A stretch of DNA of 8,236 nt from Deltaproteobacteria bacterium (GTDB lineage Bacteria; Desulfobacterota; DSM-4660; Desulfatiglandales; Desulfatiglandaceae). The translations under genes were made by a program, and so were the position numbers. Position 1 is the stretch's first letter; each line of letters begins with the position of its first letter. A model generated the notes under the pieces. The model did not search any database. It was not told the DNA's origin and saw nothing but the letters and a program-made list of their open reading frames with translations. The DNA is taken from the NCBI GenBank assembly GCA_003646995.1, contig QMLZ01000125.1:1-8236 (forward strand), given 5' to 3'. Below are positions 1 to 6,370 of this stretch, piece after piece.

Positions 1-2
1 CC

Positions 3-821
3 TATGACAAAGATCTCAGCATTGAACTAAAAAAGGCCATTGAACATAAAGGCTTTTCAGTGGTCGATACGCTCGGGATATGCGTCGGCAGATATGCGAA
101 GAAAAACAGGCTAACTCCGAAGACCCTGGAAGAAAAGTTGACGGCCATGACACCCTTTAAGGGGCCGATTCCGAAGAACCGCAGAAGGGAATACGGCGAA
201 CTTTACCGCGAAAGGGCAAGCCGCCAAAAGCATTCCCCCCCGCCTATGGAAATAGATGTCTCGCTCGAATTTAAACACAAGGCCCGGGATGAGATAGTGA
301 TCCTAGGAGATGCCGGCCAGCGCGTGATAACCGCCGGCGAGATCCTTTGTATTGCAGGGGCACTGAGTGGGCGCAGGGTTACTCAAAAAAACGAGTATAA
401 TATCACCGTACTGAGAGGCCCCTCAATTAGCGAAGTGATCCTCTCGGCGGATCCCATAGGCTTTACAGGGATCTCCAGGCCCTCTGTGGTCATAGCCATT
501 GGGCAGGAAGGGGTCAGCCGCCGCTCCTCAATGTTTCGCGTCCTGGATGAAAACACCCTGGTTTTATGTTCTAAAGGTCTGATCTTGCCAGAGACCCGAG
601 CTAATACCATTACTGTTGACTTCAAGTCACAGGGAATAAAGTCATCGGACAGGGCGCTGGCCTCATTGGGGATAATAGCGAAGCTCAACAGAGCCATCAC
701 TCCAGAGATACTTGAGCGTGCTATTCAGACCCGCTTCGAGGGTTCCTTGCTGGAATCCGCCTTAGGCATAATACAGCGGGCAGAACCGCCACGGTTAGGG
801 AATAACCTTGGCCAACCCTGA
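3..821 (+). CDS. 2-oxoacid:ferredoxin oxidoreductase, fused beta-gamma subunit (5' end outside window)
   Basis: The reading frame is open from the window edge, so the gene starts upstream; 272 residues are visible. Visible residues 1-50 match the C-terminus of the thiamine-diphosphate beta chain of the Kor/Por family, with the typical KGFSVVDTLGICVGRY stretch followed by KKN. After a basic linker, residues from about 96 to the end look like the gamma chain: a glycine-rich start (GDAGQRV, about 102-108), then a YNITVLRG segment and an SEVILSADPIG strand. Enzymes of this family oxidatively decarboxylate 2-oxoacids to acyl-CoA and reduce ferredoxin in the cytoplasm. The glycine motif is degenerate against the usual GxGGQGV. 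Beta and gamma chains are more often separate genes, and no stop separates them here. The substrate cannot be decided from this fragment. The alpha chain would be expected upstream. Confidence 0.85.
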   Translation, partial: YDKDLSIELKKAIEHKGFSVVDTLGICVGRYAKKNRLTPKTLEEKLTAMTPFKGPIPKNRRREYGELYRERASRQKHSPPPMEIDVSLEFKHKARDEIVILGDAGQRVITAGEILCIAGALSGRRVTQKNEYNITVLRGPSISEVILSADPIGFTGISRPSVVIAIGQEGVSRRSSMFRVLDENTLVLCSKGLILPETRANTITVDFKSQGIKSSDRALASLGIIAKLNRAITPEILERAIQTRFEGSLLESALGIIQRAEPPRLGNNLGQP

Positions 822-866
822 GGATTTTACGATTCGTTGGACCGGGCCTACTTCAGGTACCCCTTC

Positions 867-903
867 TGCCCTCAGATACCCTCACCCTTGCACCTTGAGG
901 GCA
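867..903 (+). repeat. 8-bp inverted repeat in the oxidoreductase-lipoprotein gap
   Basis: TGCCCTCA at 867-874 and its exact complement TGAGGGCA at 896-903 could form a stem with a 21-base loop, 46 bases after the oxidoreductase stop. There is no T-run after it, so it is not a classical intrinsic terminator. The rest of the 822-988 gap shows no convincing gene or promoter. Confidence 0.3.
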
Positions 904-988
904 TCGGGACAAGCAAATAGATTGTTGCCCGTCTTGGGGCCATTCCCAGGCGGGCTATTGCAAGTTTACTCCAGGGAGAAGACAGGTA

Positions 989-1489
989 ATGAAATCCTTG
1001 AATAGATACATATTGGCATTGATTCCCGCCATGGCATGTTTAATGGCGGTAGGATGTGTAACAATAAAAAGCAATGGACCCGCCAGTGCACCCGGTTACA
1101 AGGGTGGCACCATAACGCTGGCAGAAATCCGTTCGCACGCCGAGGATTTCGACATATACTGGGCAGGACTTTCTGATGACATGCCTACGGCCATCTTTTT
1201 TGACCCTAAGGACGATGACAAAAGAATTATAGGGGATAGGTGGGAAAAGGTGACCGAGCCCGAGAAGCTCGACGGGATGATTAGCTTTGTGGAAAGCTAC
1301 CTCCAGTTTGATCCCAGGCTGTTTGCCCTTATAGGGCCAAACAAGGAAGTATTCGGGTATGTGTTTTCACCCAACTTTATCATTCAAACAAAACTAGTGA
1401 ACGAAAACACAATTTACATTTATGACATTAAATCACCCTTGTATTTAGATGACGGCCGGCCCGCTGAACGCCTGGAGGGTAAAATTTAG
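989..1489 (+). CDS. hypothetical lipoprotein
   Basis: This 166-residue protein has a lipoprotein-type N-terminus: a short basic start (MKSLNR), a hydrophobic stretch of about residues 8-22, and a lipobox-like MAVGC with the likely lipidated cysteine at residue 23. A second cysteine at 17 (PAMAC) is a less likely alternative. A Gly/Ser/Pro-rich linker follows, then a globular domain with a DDDKRIIGDRWEKV stretch and a beta-rich C-terminal half ending in IYIYDIKSPLYLDDGRP. I do not recognise the family. The ATG start fits a purine-rich ribosome site (GGGAGA, 974-979, with AGG closer in). It probably faces the periplasm attached to a membrane. It is followed by about 240 bases without a gene, so it may be a single-gene unit or the tail of the unit before it. 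Confidence 0.8.
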   Translation: MKSLNRYILALIPAMACLMAVGCVTIKSNGPASAPGYKGGTITLAEIRSHAEDFDIYWAGLSDDMPTAIFFDPKDDDKRIIGDRWEKVTEPEKLDGMISFVESYLQFDPRLFALIGPNKEVFGYVFSPNFIIQTKLVNENTIYIYDIKSPLYLDDGRPAERLEGKI

Positions 1490-1541
1490 GAACGAAAAAT
1501 CTTTATTGTGCGGGAAAGATACTGGGTGAGCAGAAAAAACC

Positions 1542-1570
1542 TTGACTAAAGCACGACTTTGTGAGTTTAT
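1542..1570 (+). promoter_or_regulatory. weak sigma70-like promoter candidate before the nuclease gene
   Basis: TTGACT at 1542-1547 matches the -35 consensus at five of six positions. The best -10 at a 17-base spacing (GTTTAT, 1565-1570) is poor. The stretch 1490-1732 has no convincing gene; besides this it holds a perfect palindrome at 1619-1638. Confidence 0.2.
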
Positions 1571-1618
1571 GGCCTTGTAAAGGCGGGTTGCTGTTGTTGG
1601 GTTGAGATTGGTACCATA

Positions 1619-1638
1619 TTTAAGTTTCCGAACTTAAA
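1619..1638. repeat. perfect 8-bp palindrome with UCCG loop (operator or hairpin)
   Basis: TTTAAGTT (1619-1626), the loop TCCG, then AACTTAAA (1631-1638) form a perfect inverted repeat about 95 bases before the nuclease start. The AT-rich arms suit a dimeric repressor site. As RNA, UCCG is a UNCG-type stable tetraloop. It could also be a terminator read from the minus strand, but no minus-strand gene lies to its right before 4776. Confidence 0.35.
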
Positions 1639-1732
1639 AAACCTGCCCGAGCCCCGGAACCTGCAGTATGATTCCCGCGTAATTGTGCTTCATCACAAAG
1701 TAAACCGCGACACAGAAGGGACCAAGTGGATA

Positions 1733-2329
1733 ATGATATCTTTTAAAACTGCCTTGGTAAGTGGCATTCTCATATGTTTTCTCTTTTTCACTGCAATATG
1801 CTTCCTGACCCCCGAAGCGCAAGGGCAAATTGCAGCCTTTGAGGTTATTAGTGTGCCCCAAGGAGACACAATACAAATTAAGGTCAAGGATACGAAAATT
1901 TCTGTGCAATTGGTGGGGATAGACGCCCCTGAATTCTGCCATGAACAGCCCTATGCCTCACAACCATTTGCAAAGGAGGCCAGGGATTACTTGGCGTGGC
2001 TTGTCAAAGGCAAAAGGGTTCGCATCAAGTCCTATGCCAGCATTGCGGGAAGGTATATGCTCGCCGAGGTGTTTCTTGATAACAAAAACATAAGCCTCGA
2101 AATGGTTAAGGCCGGTTATGCGGAGCTATACCGCGGTGTTTTGCCACCCGGCTTCAACCCGGAGCTATACAGAGAAATTGAAAGGCTAGCAAGAACCTCC
2201 AAGCGGGGGATCTGGGTGCAAGGCGACAAATACGAGAGCCCCATGGATTGGTGCAAGCGCCGGAGGGCAAAGCGCGCTTGTTCCATGATTCTTTTTGGAA
2301 TAGTGGAGCAGGGTAACCTGAGAAAATAA
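1733..2329 (+). CDS. exported staphylococcal nuclease-like (SNase/TNase) protein, catalytic Arg replaced
   Basis: A start at the ATG of 1733 gives 198 residues, an AAGGG ribosome site at 1716-1720 and a clean signal peptide or anchor (hydrophobic residues 6-25, then PEAQGQ). A GTG at 1685 would add 16 polar residues and has no ribosome site. From residue 36 the protein follows the SNase OB-fold: QGDTIQI (D45 = family Asp21), VQLVGIDAPE (D64 = Asp40, E67 = Glu43), AGRYMLAEVFL (R107 = Arg87), and the C-terminal SKRGIWVQGDKYESP-type ending. The residue aligning with Arg35 is Gln59, where most homologues read VRL. Active members are calcium-dependent nucleases of DNA and RNA; activity here is doubtful or altered. 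The basic RRRAKR tail may bind nucleic acid. It acts outside the cytoplasmic membrane. Confidence 0.85.
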   Translation: MISFKTALVSGILICFLFFTAICFLTPEAQGQIAAFEVISVPQGDTIQIKVKDTKISVQLVGIDAPEFCHEQPYASQPFAKEARDYLAWLVKGKRVRIKSYASIAGRYMLAEVFLDNKNISLEMVKAGYAELYRGVLPPGFNPELYREIERLARTSKRGIWVQGDKYESPMDWCKRRRAKRACSMILFGIVEQGNLRK

Positions 2330-2446
2330 GCGTTGCCATTTCCAAGAGACATCTGAGCGTCCTGCCGAGTGTCACAATAAGCCTTAACTGTGGAATACGA
2401 GGGAGGTATTGCTTTTTCCGACTTTTGTCTTAGATTAGTTTGATAG

Positions 2447-2452
2447 GGAGGT
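2447..2452 (+). promoter_or_regulatory. ribosome binding site deciding the start of the four-Cys protein
   Basis: GGAGGT lies seven bases before the ATG at 2460. The in-frame GTG at 2451 overlaps this site and cannot use it, so ATG 2460 is the better start. Confidence 0.75.
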
Positions 2453-2459
2453 GGTCAAG

Positions 2460-2873
2460 ATGGGTACTATTTTTGATAATGATATAGAAAAGTTAATCCC
2501 GAAATCCAGTAGGGATAATGAAGGACTTGAGCTTATTACCTGTAAACGGCAGCCGGGCAATTTGCGTATTACTAAGTACGCATGTGCCCTGCGTTACCGT
2601 AAGTCCTTGCGTATGGACGACGAAATTCCCGATGACGAGTTCGGCATGATCATAAAACACGGGCTTGAAAGATGCAGGGATTGCCCAAGGGGTAGGCGTT
2701 ACGCTGAAATCCTGCTGCAAGAAGATTCTGCCCAACGCCAGACTGGGAAAAGGAGACGTGGTCGCCCCTCCAAGGTCCCAGCCCTAGGTGGTGAAGGGAC
2801 GCAAGCAAAACCGGTTAGTCCCAGGAAAAGGCAACCAAAAAAGCGGACCGTCGCTCCCGCGGGAGAGTTCTGA
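2460..2873 (+). CDS. hypothetical four-cysteine protein with AT-hook-like basic tail
   Basis: This is a 137-residue protein from the ATG at 2460, with no signal peptide or membrane segment, so it is cytoplasmic. It has exactly four cysteines: C28, C42 and the pair C72-x2-C75, spaced as a possible zinc or Fe-S site. The segment between them is rich in Arg and Tyr and resembles a small treble-clef or ribbon fold only in pattern. Residues 97-105 (KRRRGRPSK) carry the RGRP core of an AT-hook, which in known proteins inserts into the minor groove of AT-rich DNA. The tail beyond is disordered and rich in Lys, Arg and Pro. The htrA gene starts 15 bases downstream, so the two are probably co-transcribed, which suggests a regulatory link. 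I do not recognise the family, and the DNA-binding role is inferred from the motif alone. Confidence 0.8.
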   Translation: MGTIFDNDIEKLIPKSSRDNEGLELITCKRQPGNLRITKYACALRYRKSLRMDDEIPDDEFGMIIKHGLERCRDCPRGRRYAEILLQEDSAQRQTGKRRRGRPSKVPALGGEGTQAKPVSPRKRQPKKRTVAPAGEF

Positions 2874-2875
2874 TT

Positions 2876-2883
2876 AAGGAGGT
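2876..2883 (+). promoter_or_regulatory. very strong ribosome binding site of htrA
   Basis: AAGGAGGT is a full complement of the 16S 3' end core and stands five bases before ATG 2889. Its left edge lies three bases past the stop of the preceding gene, which suits re-initiation in one operon. Confidence 0.8.
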
Positions 2884-2888
2884 CACCT

Positions 2889-4328
2889 ATGCACTGGACA
2901 TTCGAAAACAGGCACGCGAAATTTGTGGTTATTGTCTTGTTGTTCGTTTCTTTGTTTTCTCTGGGCGCTTTGCTGTCGCAATACCATGCGTCCGCAACTG
3001 AGCAGGTCATTGACCTGAGTACTGCCATTTCAAGGGTTGCCAAAGAAAATATTCCAGCGGTAGTACACATTGATGTAATCCAGCGACGTGAAGTGATAAA
3101 CCCGTTCTTCCCTTTCGAAAACGACCCTTTTTTTCGTTATTTTTTCGGCGCGCCCCAAATGCCCCGCAAGTTCAAGCAGGAGCTTAGGGGGCTAGGCACA
3201 GGAATGATAATGAATGAAAAGGGATACATCCTCACCAATAACCATGTGGTTGCAGGTGCAACCGAAATAAAGGTGCTTCTGGCCAATGGGGAAAAATATC
3301 CTGCCAAGCTAATTGGCACCGACCCCAAGACCGACCTGGCTGTTATCAAGATCTCGGCTGACAAGCCGCTTCCCCACGTCAGATTCGGGGATTCGGATAA
3401 GGTGGAAGTGGGACAGTGGGTTGTTGCCATCGGCCATCCCCGCGGCCTGGACCAGACCGTCACTCAAGGCATCATTAGTGCAAAGCACCGGCGGGGGATA
3501 ATGGACCCCAGCAGTTACCAGGATTACCTGCAGACCGACGCAGCCATCAATCCCGGAAATAGCGGAGGCCCGCTGCTCAATCTCAGAGGCGAGGTGATAG
3601 GCGTAAATGCAGCCATTGTGACCCAATCCGGAGGATTCGAGGGGATAGGTTTTGCCATCCCCAGTAACATGGCCCTCCACATAGCCGGAGAGTTGATAGC
3701 TCATGGCAAGGTACGCAGAGGGTGGCTGGGCGTCAGCGTGCAGGATTTAACCCCTGAACTGGCTGAAGCTTTTCACGTAAAAAGAAACAAGGGGGCCGTC
3801 GTAGCCGATGTTGTGAAGGGTGGACCCGCTGACAAAGCCGGCCTCAAACGAGGAGATATAGTTACTTCATATAATAACAGGCCCATATCAGACGCAAGCA
3901 GTTTGCGGAATATGGTGGCGTTGACACCTGTAGGGAAAAAGGTGCGCATGGAAATAATAAGAAAGGGCAAACCCAAAAGCTTAACCGTGGAGGTGGGCAG
4001 CCTTGAGGAGGCCCTCAAGATGAGGCTCTCATCCCTTAAGGAAAGATTGGGAGTCGAGGTAAGACCAGTTACCCGAAAAGACGTTCAGCGCTATGGTCTG
4101 GATTCCAAACAGGGGGTGGTCATTATATGGGTTAACCCTAGGGGCCCCTTGGGAAGAGCTGGGTTTGAAGTGGGCGATATGATCCTCGAGGTCAATGGCA
4201 ATGTAATCCACGGCGTGGATGATCTGGCCAACATTGTCGATTCGCTTCCCCATGGAAAATTTGTCACCATGCTTGCACTGGATCATCGAAGCGGAAGAAC
4301 CGGATATATCCGGGTCATGATAGGATAG
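2889..4328 (+). CDS. htrA: HtrA/Deg-type periplasmic serine endoprotease with two PDZ domains
   Basis: This is a complete 479-residue protein of usual DegP/DegQ length. Residues 12-30 form a signal or anchor helix, with a possible cleavage site after ASA36. The trypsin-like domain follows (about 42-265) with the full triad: His119 in TNNHVV, Asp149 in DPKTDLAV and Ser225 in NPGNSGGPL. PDZ1 spans about 275-372 (opening GWLGVSV) and PDZ2 about 388-478 (opening RLGVEV). The family degrades or refolds misfolded envelope proteins as PDZ-controlled trimers and larger cages. The activation-loop segment reads GHPRGL (182-187), where DegP has GNPFGL; the QTV continuation is intact. It probably forms an operon with the four-Cys protein before it and the small exported protein after it. 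DegP, DegQ and related paralogue names cannot be separated by eye. Confidence 0.95.
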   Translation: MHWTFENRHAKFVVIVLLFVSLFSLGALLSQYHASATEQVIDLSTAISRVAKENIPAVVHIDVIQRREVINPFFPFENDPFFRYFFGAPQMPRKFKQELRGLGTGMIMNEKGYILTNNHVVAGATEIKVLLANGEKYPAKLIGTDPKTDLAVIKISADKPLPHVRFGDSDKVEVGQWVVAIGHPRGLDQTVTQGIISAKHRRGIMDPSSYQDYLQTDAAINPGNSGGPLLNLRGEVIGVNAAIVTQSGGFEGIGFAIPSNMALHIAGELIAHGKVRRGWLGVSVQDLTPELAEAFHVKRNKGAVVADVVKGGPADKAGLKRGDIVTSYNNRPISDASSLRNMVALTPVGKKVRMEIIRKGKPKSLTVEVGSLEEALKMRLSSLKERLGVEVRPVTRKDVQRYGLDSKQGVVIIWVNPRGPLGRAGFEVGDMILEVNGNVIHGVDDLANIVDSLPHGKFVTMLALDHRSGRTGYIRVMIG

Positions 4329-4403
4329 ATAGGGTTGGGGAGCTGTTTTTGCCCTTTTACCATAGGTTGACCCTTAGGTCTCAAGAGCAAAGGAGGTGAG
4401 CCT

Positions 4404-4736
4404 ATGAGAAAGAAAAGTTTGGTATTGGTCACACTGGGTGTCGCCGTCACGGCATGGATGTTGTGCCTTGCAGTGGGAACCCCTTTTGCAGACAAGGTCT
4501 ATGTAATGACCGGCACATTGTCTGCCGTGGACCTGGATTACAACACAGCAGTAATTAAAGTTCCCATCGGCAACGGTAAGGTGTTTACTGTGGGTGGTCC
4601 GCTTGCAGACAATGCGGTCGTAAAAAAAGGCGGTCAACCAGCCCTGCTGCAGGACTTGCAAGTGGGGGAGAAAGTCACGGTTAAGTGGCGCTCTACTGAC
4701 CAAGGACACTTGATTCTCGCCCTTTTTGCCAAATAG
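4404..4736 (+). CDS. small exported beta-rich protein, unknown function
   Basis: This 110-residue protein has a strong signal peptide (MRKK, hydrophobic residues 5-24, likely cleavage after TPFA30), leaving about 80 residues. The mature part looks like one small beta-barrel: GTLSAVDLDYNTAVIKV, then GKVFTV, then LQDLQVGEKVTVKW. This pattern resembles OB-like or DUF5666-like domains (GxVxxVD...VGDxVxV), but I cannot assign a family. No cysteines remain in the mature part. The start is fixed by AAAGGAGGTGA at 4389-4399, five bases before ATG, one of the best ribosome sites in the window, so high expression is likely. It lies 75 bases after htrA with no terminator seen between them, so it may share the htrA transcript. 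A role as a periplasmic factor or htrA substrate is only a guess. Confidence 0.8.
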   Translation: MRKKSLVLVTLGVAVTAWMLCLAVGTPFADKVYVMTGTLSAVDLDYNTAVIKVPIGNGKVFTVGGPLADNAVVKKGGQPALLQDLQVGEKVTVKWRSTDQGHLILALFAK

Positions 4737-4757
4737 TATTTTTTCCACTGTTAAAGG

Positions 4758-4793
4758 TGCCCTGGAGTCGCTGAATCATGCGGCTCCGGGGTG
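4758..4793 (+). terminator. long hairpin at convergent gene ends, possible bidirectional terminator
   Basis: Bases 4760-4771 pair with 4780-4791 over 12 positions without a bulge (two are G-U on the plus strand), with an 8-base loop at 4772-4779. Two further G-U pairs can extend it to 4758 and 4793. It sits just after the small exported gene and over the 3' end of the minus-strand membrane gene, whose TGA stop (4776-4778) is in the loop. Neither side has a T-run directly after the stem, so intrinsic termination is unproven. The plus-strand form is more stable, because the two G-U pairs become A-C mismatches on the minus strand. Confidence 0.45.
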
Positions 4794-5870
4794 GACCAGC
4801 AGTTCCTTAATCAGAACCCCCACGGCTGCGCACTCGATACCAAAGGGCAAATACCCTGCATAGCCAAGGATTGGCATTTCAAATAAGTGAAACCTGTCTA
4901 CCAGCGGTACGGTGTAGTGCCACTTGGCCAAGCTCCAATAGTTCCACATCTCCCAAAACAAGCCACATATTACACCCGCCACTCCAGCCGATACAGGACC
5001 ACGCCAGTCCCCTCTGGCAAGGCCCGAGAAGACATGCCTTTGTCCTATTAAGATCTGGACAGAGATCACGATAATCAGCGGAGCAACCCAAAGCATTGGG
5101 AATAGCGCATCGGGAAATATTCCGACAAAGAGCAAGGATGTGCTCCCACCAATAATCCCTGCAATACCCAGCCATTTGCTTTGAATGAGGTCAAAATTCT
5201 TCCAGCTTCCAAACCCCCTTTGTAGCCATCTAAGGCTAAAAACAACCTGCTGGACACTAAGTACAGCCGGCAGTACCGTTGAAAAGGATACACTGGCAAG
5301 GGCAAAATAGCGAATCGGGCCATACTCAGCACCAGTGTAATGCCAATTTTGGACGAAACGGTTCAAAAACTCGAACAGCCACCAAAAAGCGGCACTACAG
5401 GGGAACAAGATTAGGAAAAAACGAGTTTGGCCGGTAAGGAGCGAACTCCCCGTCTTCCTGTAGCAATAGGCATTTACAGCGACGATAAAGCTGATCCACA
5501 GCGGCGCAAAGGTGTGAAGCTGAAACCAAGAAAACCACTCAAAACGGGTCCATGCAAGAACCCAGAAGATCACGCCCCAGGCAACTGCTGTCCAACCCCA
5601 CCAAGGAAAGGCTCTTCCTGCCCCTTGTCTTTCCCTCTGCCCCCTTGCTGCACGGAGGGCCCTTATAAAAAGAGGACAAACTATAAGCGCAATGAATGTA
5701 AAGTAGGCAAAGAAAGCAATCCACGAAAACCGAGCATGGGGTATAAACTGGGTCGTTGGAGGAAATTCCAAGTATTTTTCTAGCGGCGGGCCCCATATCC
5801 ATATGCCAACGGAGGGTAGACCTAGCACCGCGGTGACAAGTGCTGCGAGACTGAAAAGTGGTCTTTTCAT
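4776..5870 (-). CDS. polytopic membrane protein with internal duplication, unknown function
   Basis: This 364-residue protein is very rich in Trp and Phe, with about ten predicted membrane helices (near residues 8-26, 48-69, 90-107, 119-136, 150-169, 188-208, 233-251, 256-275, 292-311 and 333-355). Two halves share a signature: FEFLN, then WHYT (165-179) in the first and WEMWN, then WHYT (306-320) in the second. Each is preceded by a matching LW helix and a basic loop (YRKTGSSLLTGQTR and GQRHVFSGLARGDWR). The C-terminal FEMPILGYAGYLPFGIEC is a distinctive block I recall only from uncharacterised membrane proteins. The conserved Glu, Asn, Trp and His in the repeated block could form a site at the membrane surface, but no reaction can be named. 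ATG 5870 has no clear ribosome site. It lies 42 bases downstream of the FKBP-like gene, so co-transcription is likely. Confidence 0.85.
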   Translation of the reverse strand: MKRPLFSLAALVTAVLGLPSVGIWIWGPPLEKYLEFPPTTQFIPHARFSWIAFFAYFTFIALIVCPLFIRALRAARGQRERQGAGRAFPWWGWTAVAWGVIFWVLAWTRFEWFSWFQLHTFAPLWISFIVAVNAYCYRKTGSSLLTGQTRFFLILFPCSAAFWWLFEFLNRFVQNWHYTGAEYGPIRYFALASVSFSTVLPAVLSVQQVVFSLRWLQRGFGSWKNFDLIQSKWLGIAGIIGGSTSLLFVGIFPDALFPMLWVAPLIIVISVQILIGQRHVFSGLARGDWRGPVSAGVAGVICGLFWEMWNYWSLAKWHYTVPLVDRFHLFEMPILGYAGYLPFGIECAAVGVLIKELLVHPGAA

Positions 5871-5912
5871 CTGGACACTGATTTCTTTTACTGTCAGACG
5901 CTCTAGCCTACA

Positions 5913-6284
5913 TCAACAGCACGAACAACCGTGGCCAAACTCCGTGATCTCGGCCATGGCGCGGATTACCTCTCTGTCGCCAGCCTGTTTTATCCCCTTG
6001 ACCTCCACGCGCAAGCGCGGGTATTGAAGCAGTTTCGTGTCCGGGAGAAACCAAAGTAGATTATGGCCCAAGAAACTTTGCATATCCAGCTTTTTGGTCT
6101 CCAGTACCAGCTCTTCTCCGACCCCCTTTCCCCACAGCTTCATTTCAAATGGGGTGAGCCCCCCTGGGCCAAGCCCAAAAATAAAGGATATGGACCTCCC
6201 GGGTTGATCATTTGGGCTGGCTTGGGGGTCGCTTAATGCCTGAACCTCAATTGTGACCAGCTTAAGATGCCCTATCTTTTCCAC
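5913..6284 (-). CDS. small FKBP/SlyD-like domain protein with Cys-rich C-terminus
   Basis: This 123-residue protein starts at GTG 6284. The first half gives beta strands, and residues 35-60 (FIFGLGPGGLTPFEMKLW, then GKGVGEELVL) resemble the FKBP/SlyD core, where a Gly-rich turn, a short helix and a (G)xxVGE strand follow each other. The C-terminus ends FGHGCSCC, a likely metal-binding tail similar in kind to the Cys/His tail of SlyD. No signal peptide is seen, so it is cytoplasmic. SlyD-type proteins isomerise prolyl bonds and act as metal-handling chaperones. The prolyl-isomerase pocket residues are not evident and the domain is short, so enzyme activity is uncertain. It is the first gene of a probable two-gene minus-strand unit with the membrane protein and is transcribed from the divergent promoter region shared with orn. 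The fold assignment is an inference by eye. Confidence 0.65.
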   Translation of the reverse strand: MEKIGHLKLVTIEVQALSDPQASPNDQPGRSISFIFGLGPGGLTPFEMKLWGKGVGEELVLETKKLDMQSFLGHNLLWFLPDTKLLQYPRLRVEVKGIKQAGDREVIRAMAEITEFGHGCSCC

Positions 6285-6292
6285 CTCTGCAC

Positions 6293-6300
6293 CACCTCCT
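6293..6300 (-). promoter_or_regulatory. ribosome binding site fixing the GTG start of the FKBP-like gene
   Basis: Read on the minus strand this is AGGAGGTG, eight bases before the GTG at 6284-6282. It supports the GTG start; no in-frame ATG is nearby. Confidence 0.7.
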
Positions 6301-6338
6301 GGTTACTCCCATTTCAAAACCTTGTCCCGTCTCTCTTC

Positions 6339-6367
6339 TTGACAGCAATTCACTGTTCATCCATATT
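6339..6367 (+). promoter_or_regulatory. sigma70-like promoter for orn
   Basis: A perfect -35 TTGACA (6339-6344), a 17-base spacer and CATATT (6362-6367, four of six -10 bases) are present. The predicted start is near 6374, leaving a leader of about 90 bases before orn. Confidence 0.5.
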
Positions 6368-6370
6368 ACC

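Noticed and set aside
383..700. Minus-strand frame of 105 codons inside the oxidoreductase gene
   Set aside because: It lies fully opposite a well-supported gene and shows no recognisable protein features.
808..1005. 65-codon plus-strand frame between the oxidoreductase and the lipoprotein
   Set aside because: It overlaps both neighbours, starts with TTG, and has a low-complexity, family-less sequence; it is probably non-coding.
1499..1520. ATCTTT/AAAGAT inverted repeat just after the lipoprotein gene
   Set aside because: A 6-bp AT-rich stem with a 10-base loop and no T-run is too weak to call a terminator.
2391..2412. Possible sigma54 site (TGG...TTGC) before the four-Cys gene
   Set aside because: The distance between the GG and GC elements is 17 bases instead of the required 10.
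5427..5783. Plus-strand frame of 118 codons opposite the membrane protein
   Set aside because: It is a Lys/Pro-rich shadow of the hydrophobic minus-strand gene, with no ribosome site or motif.
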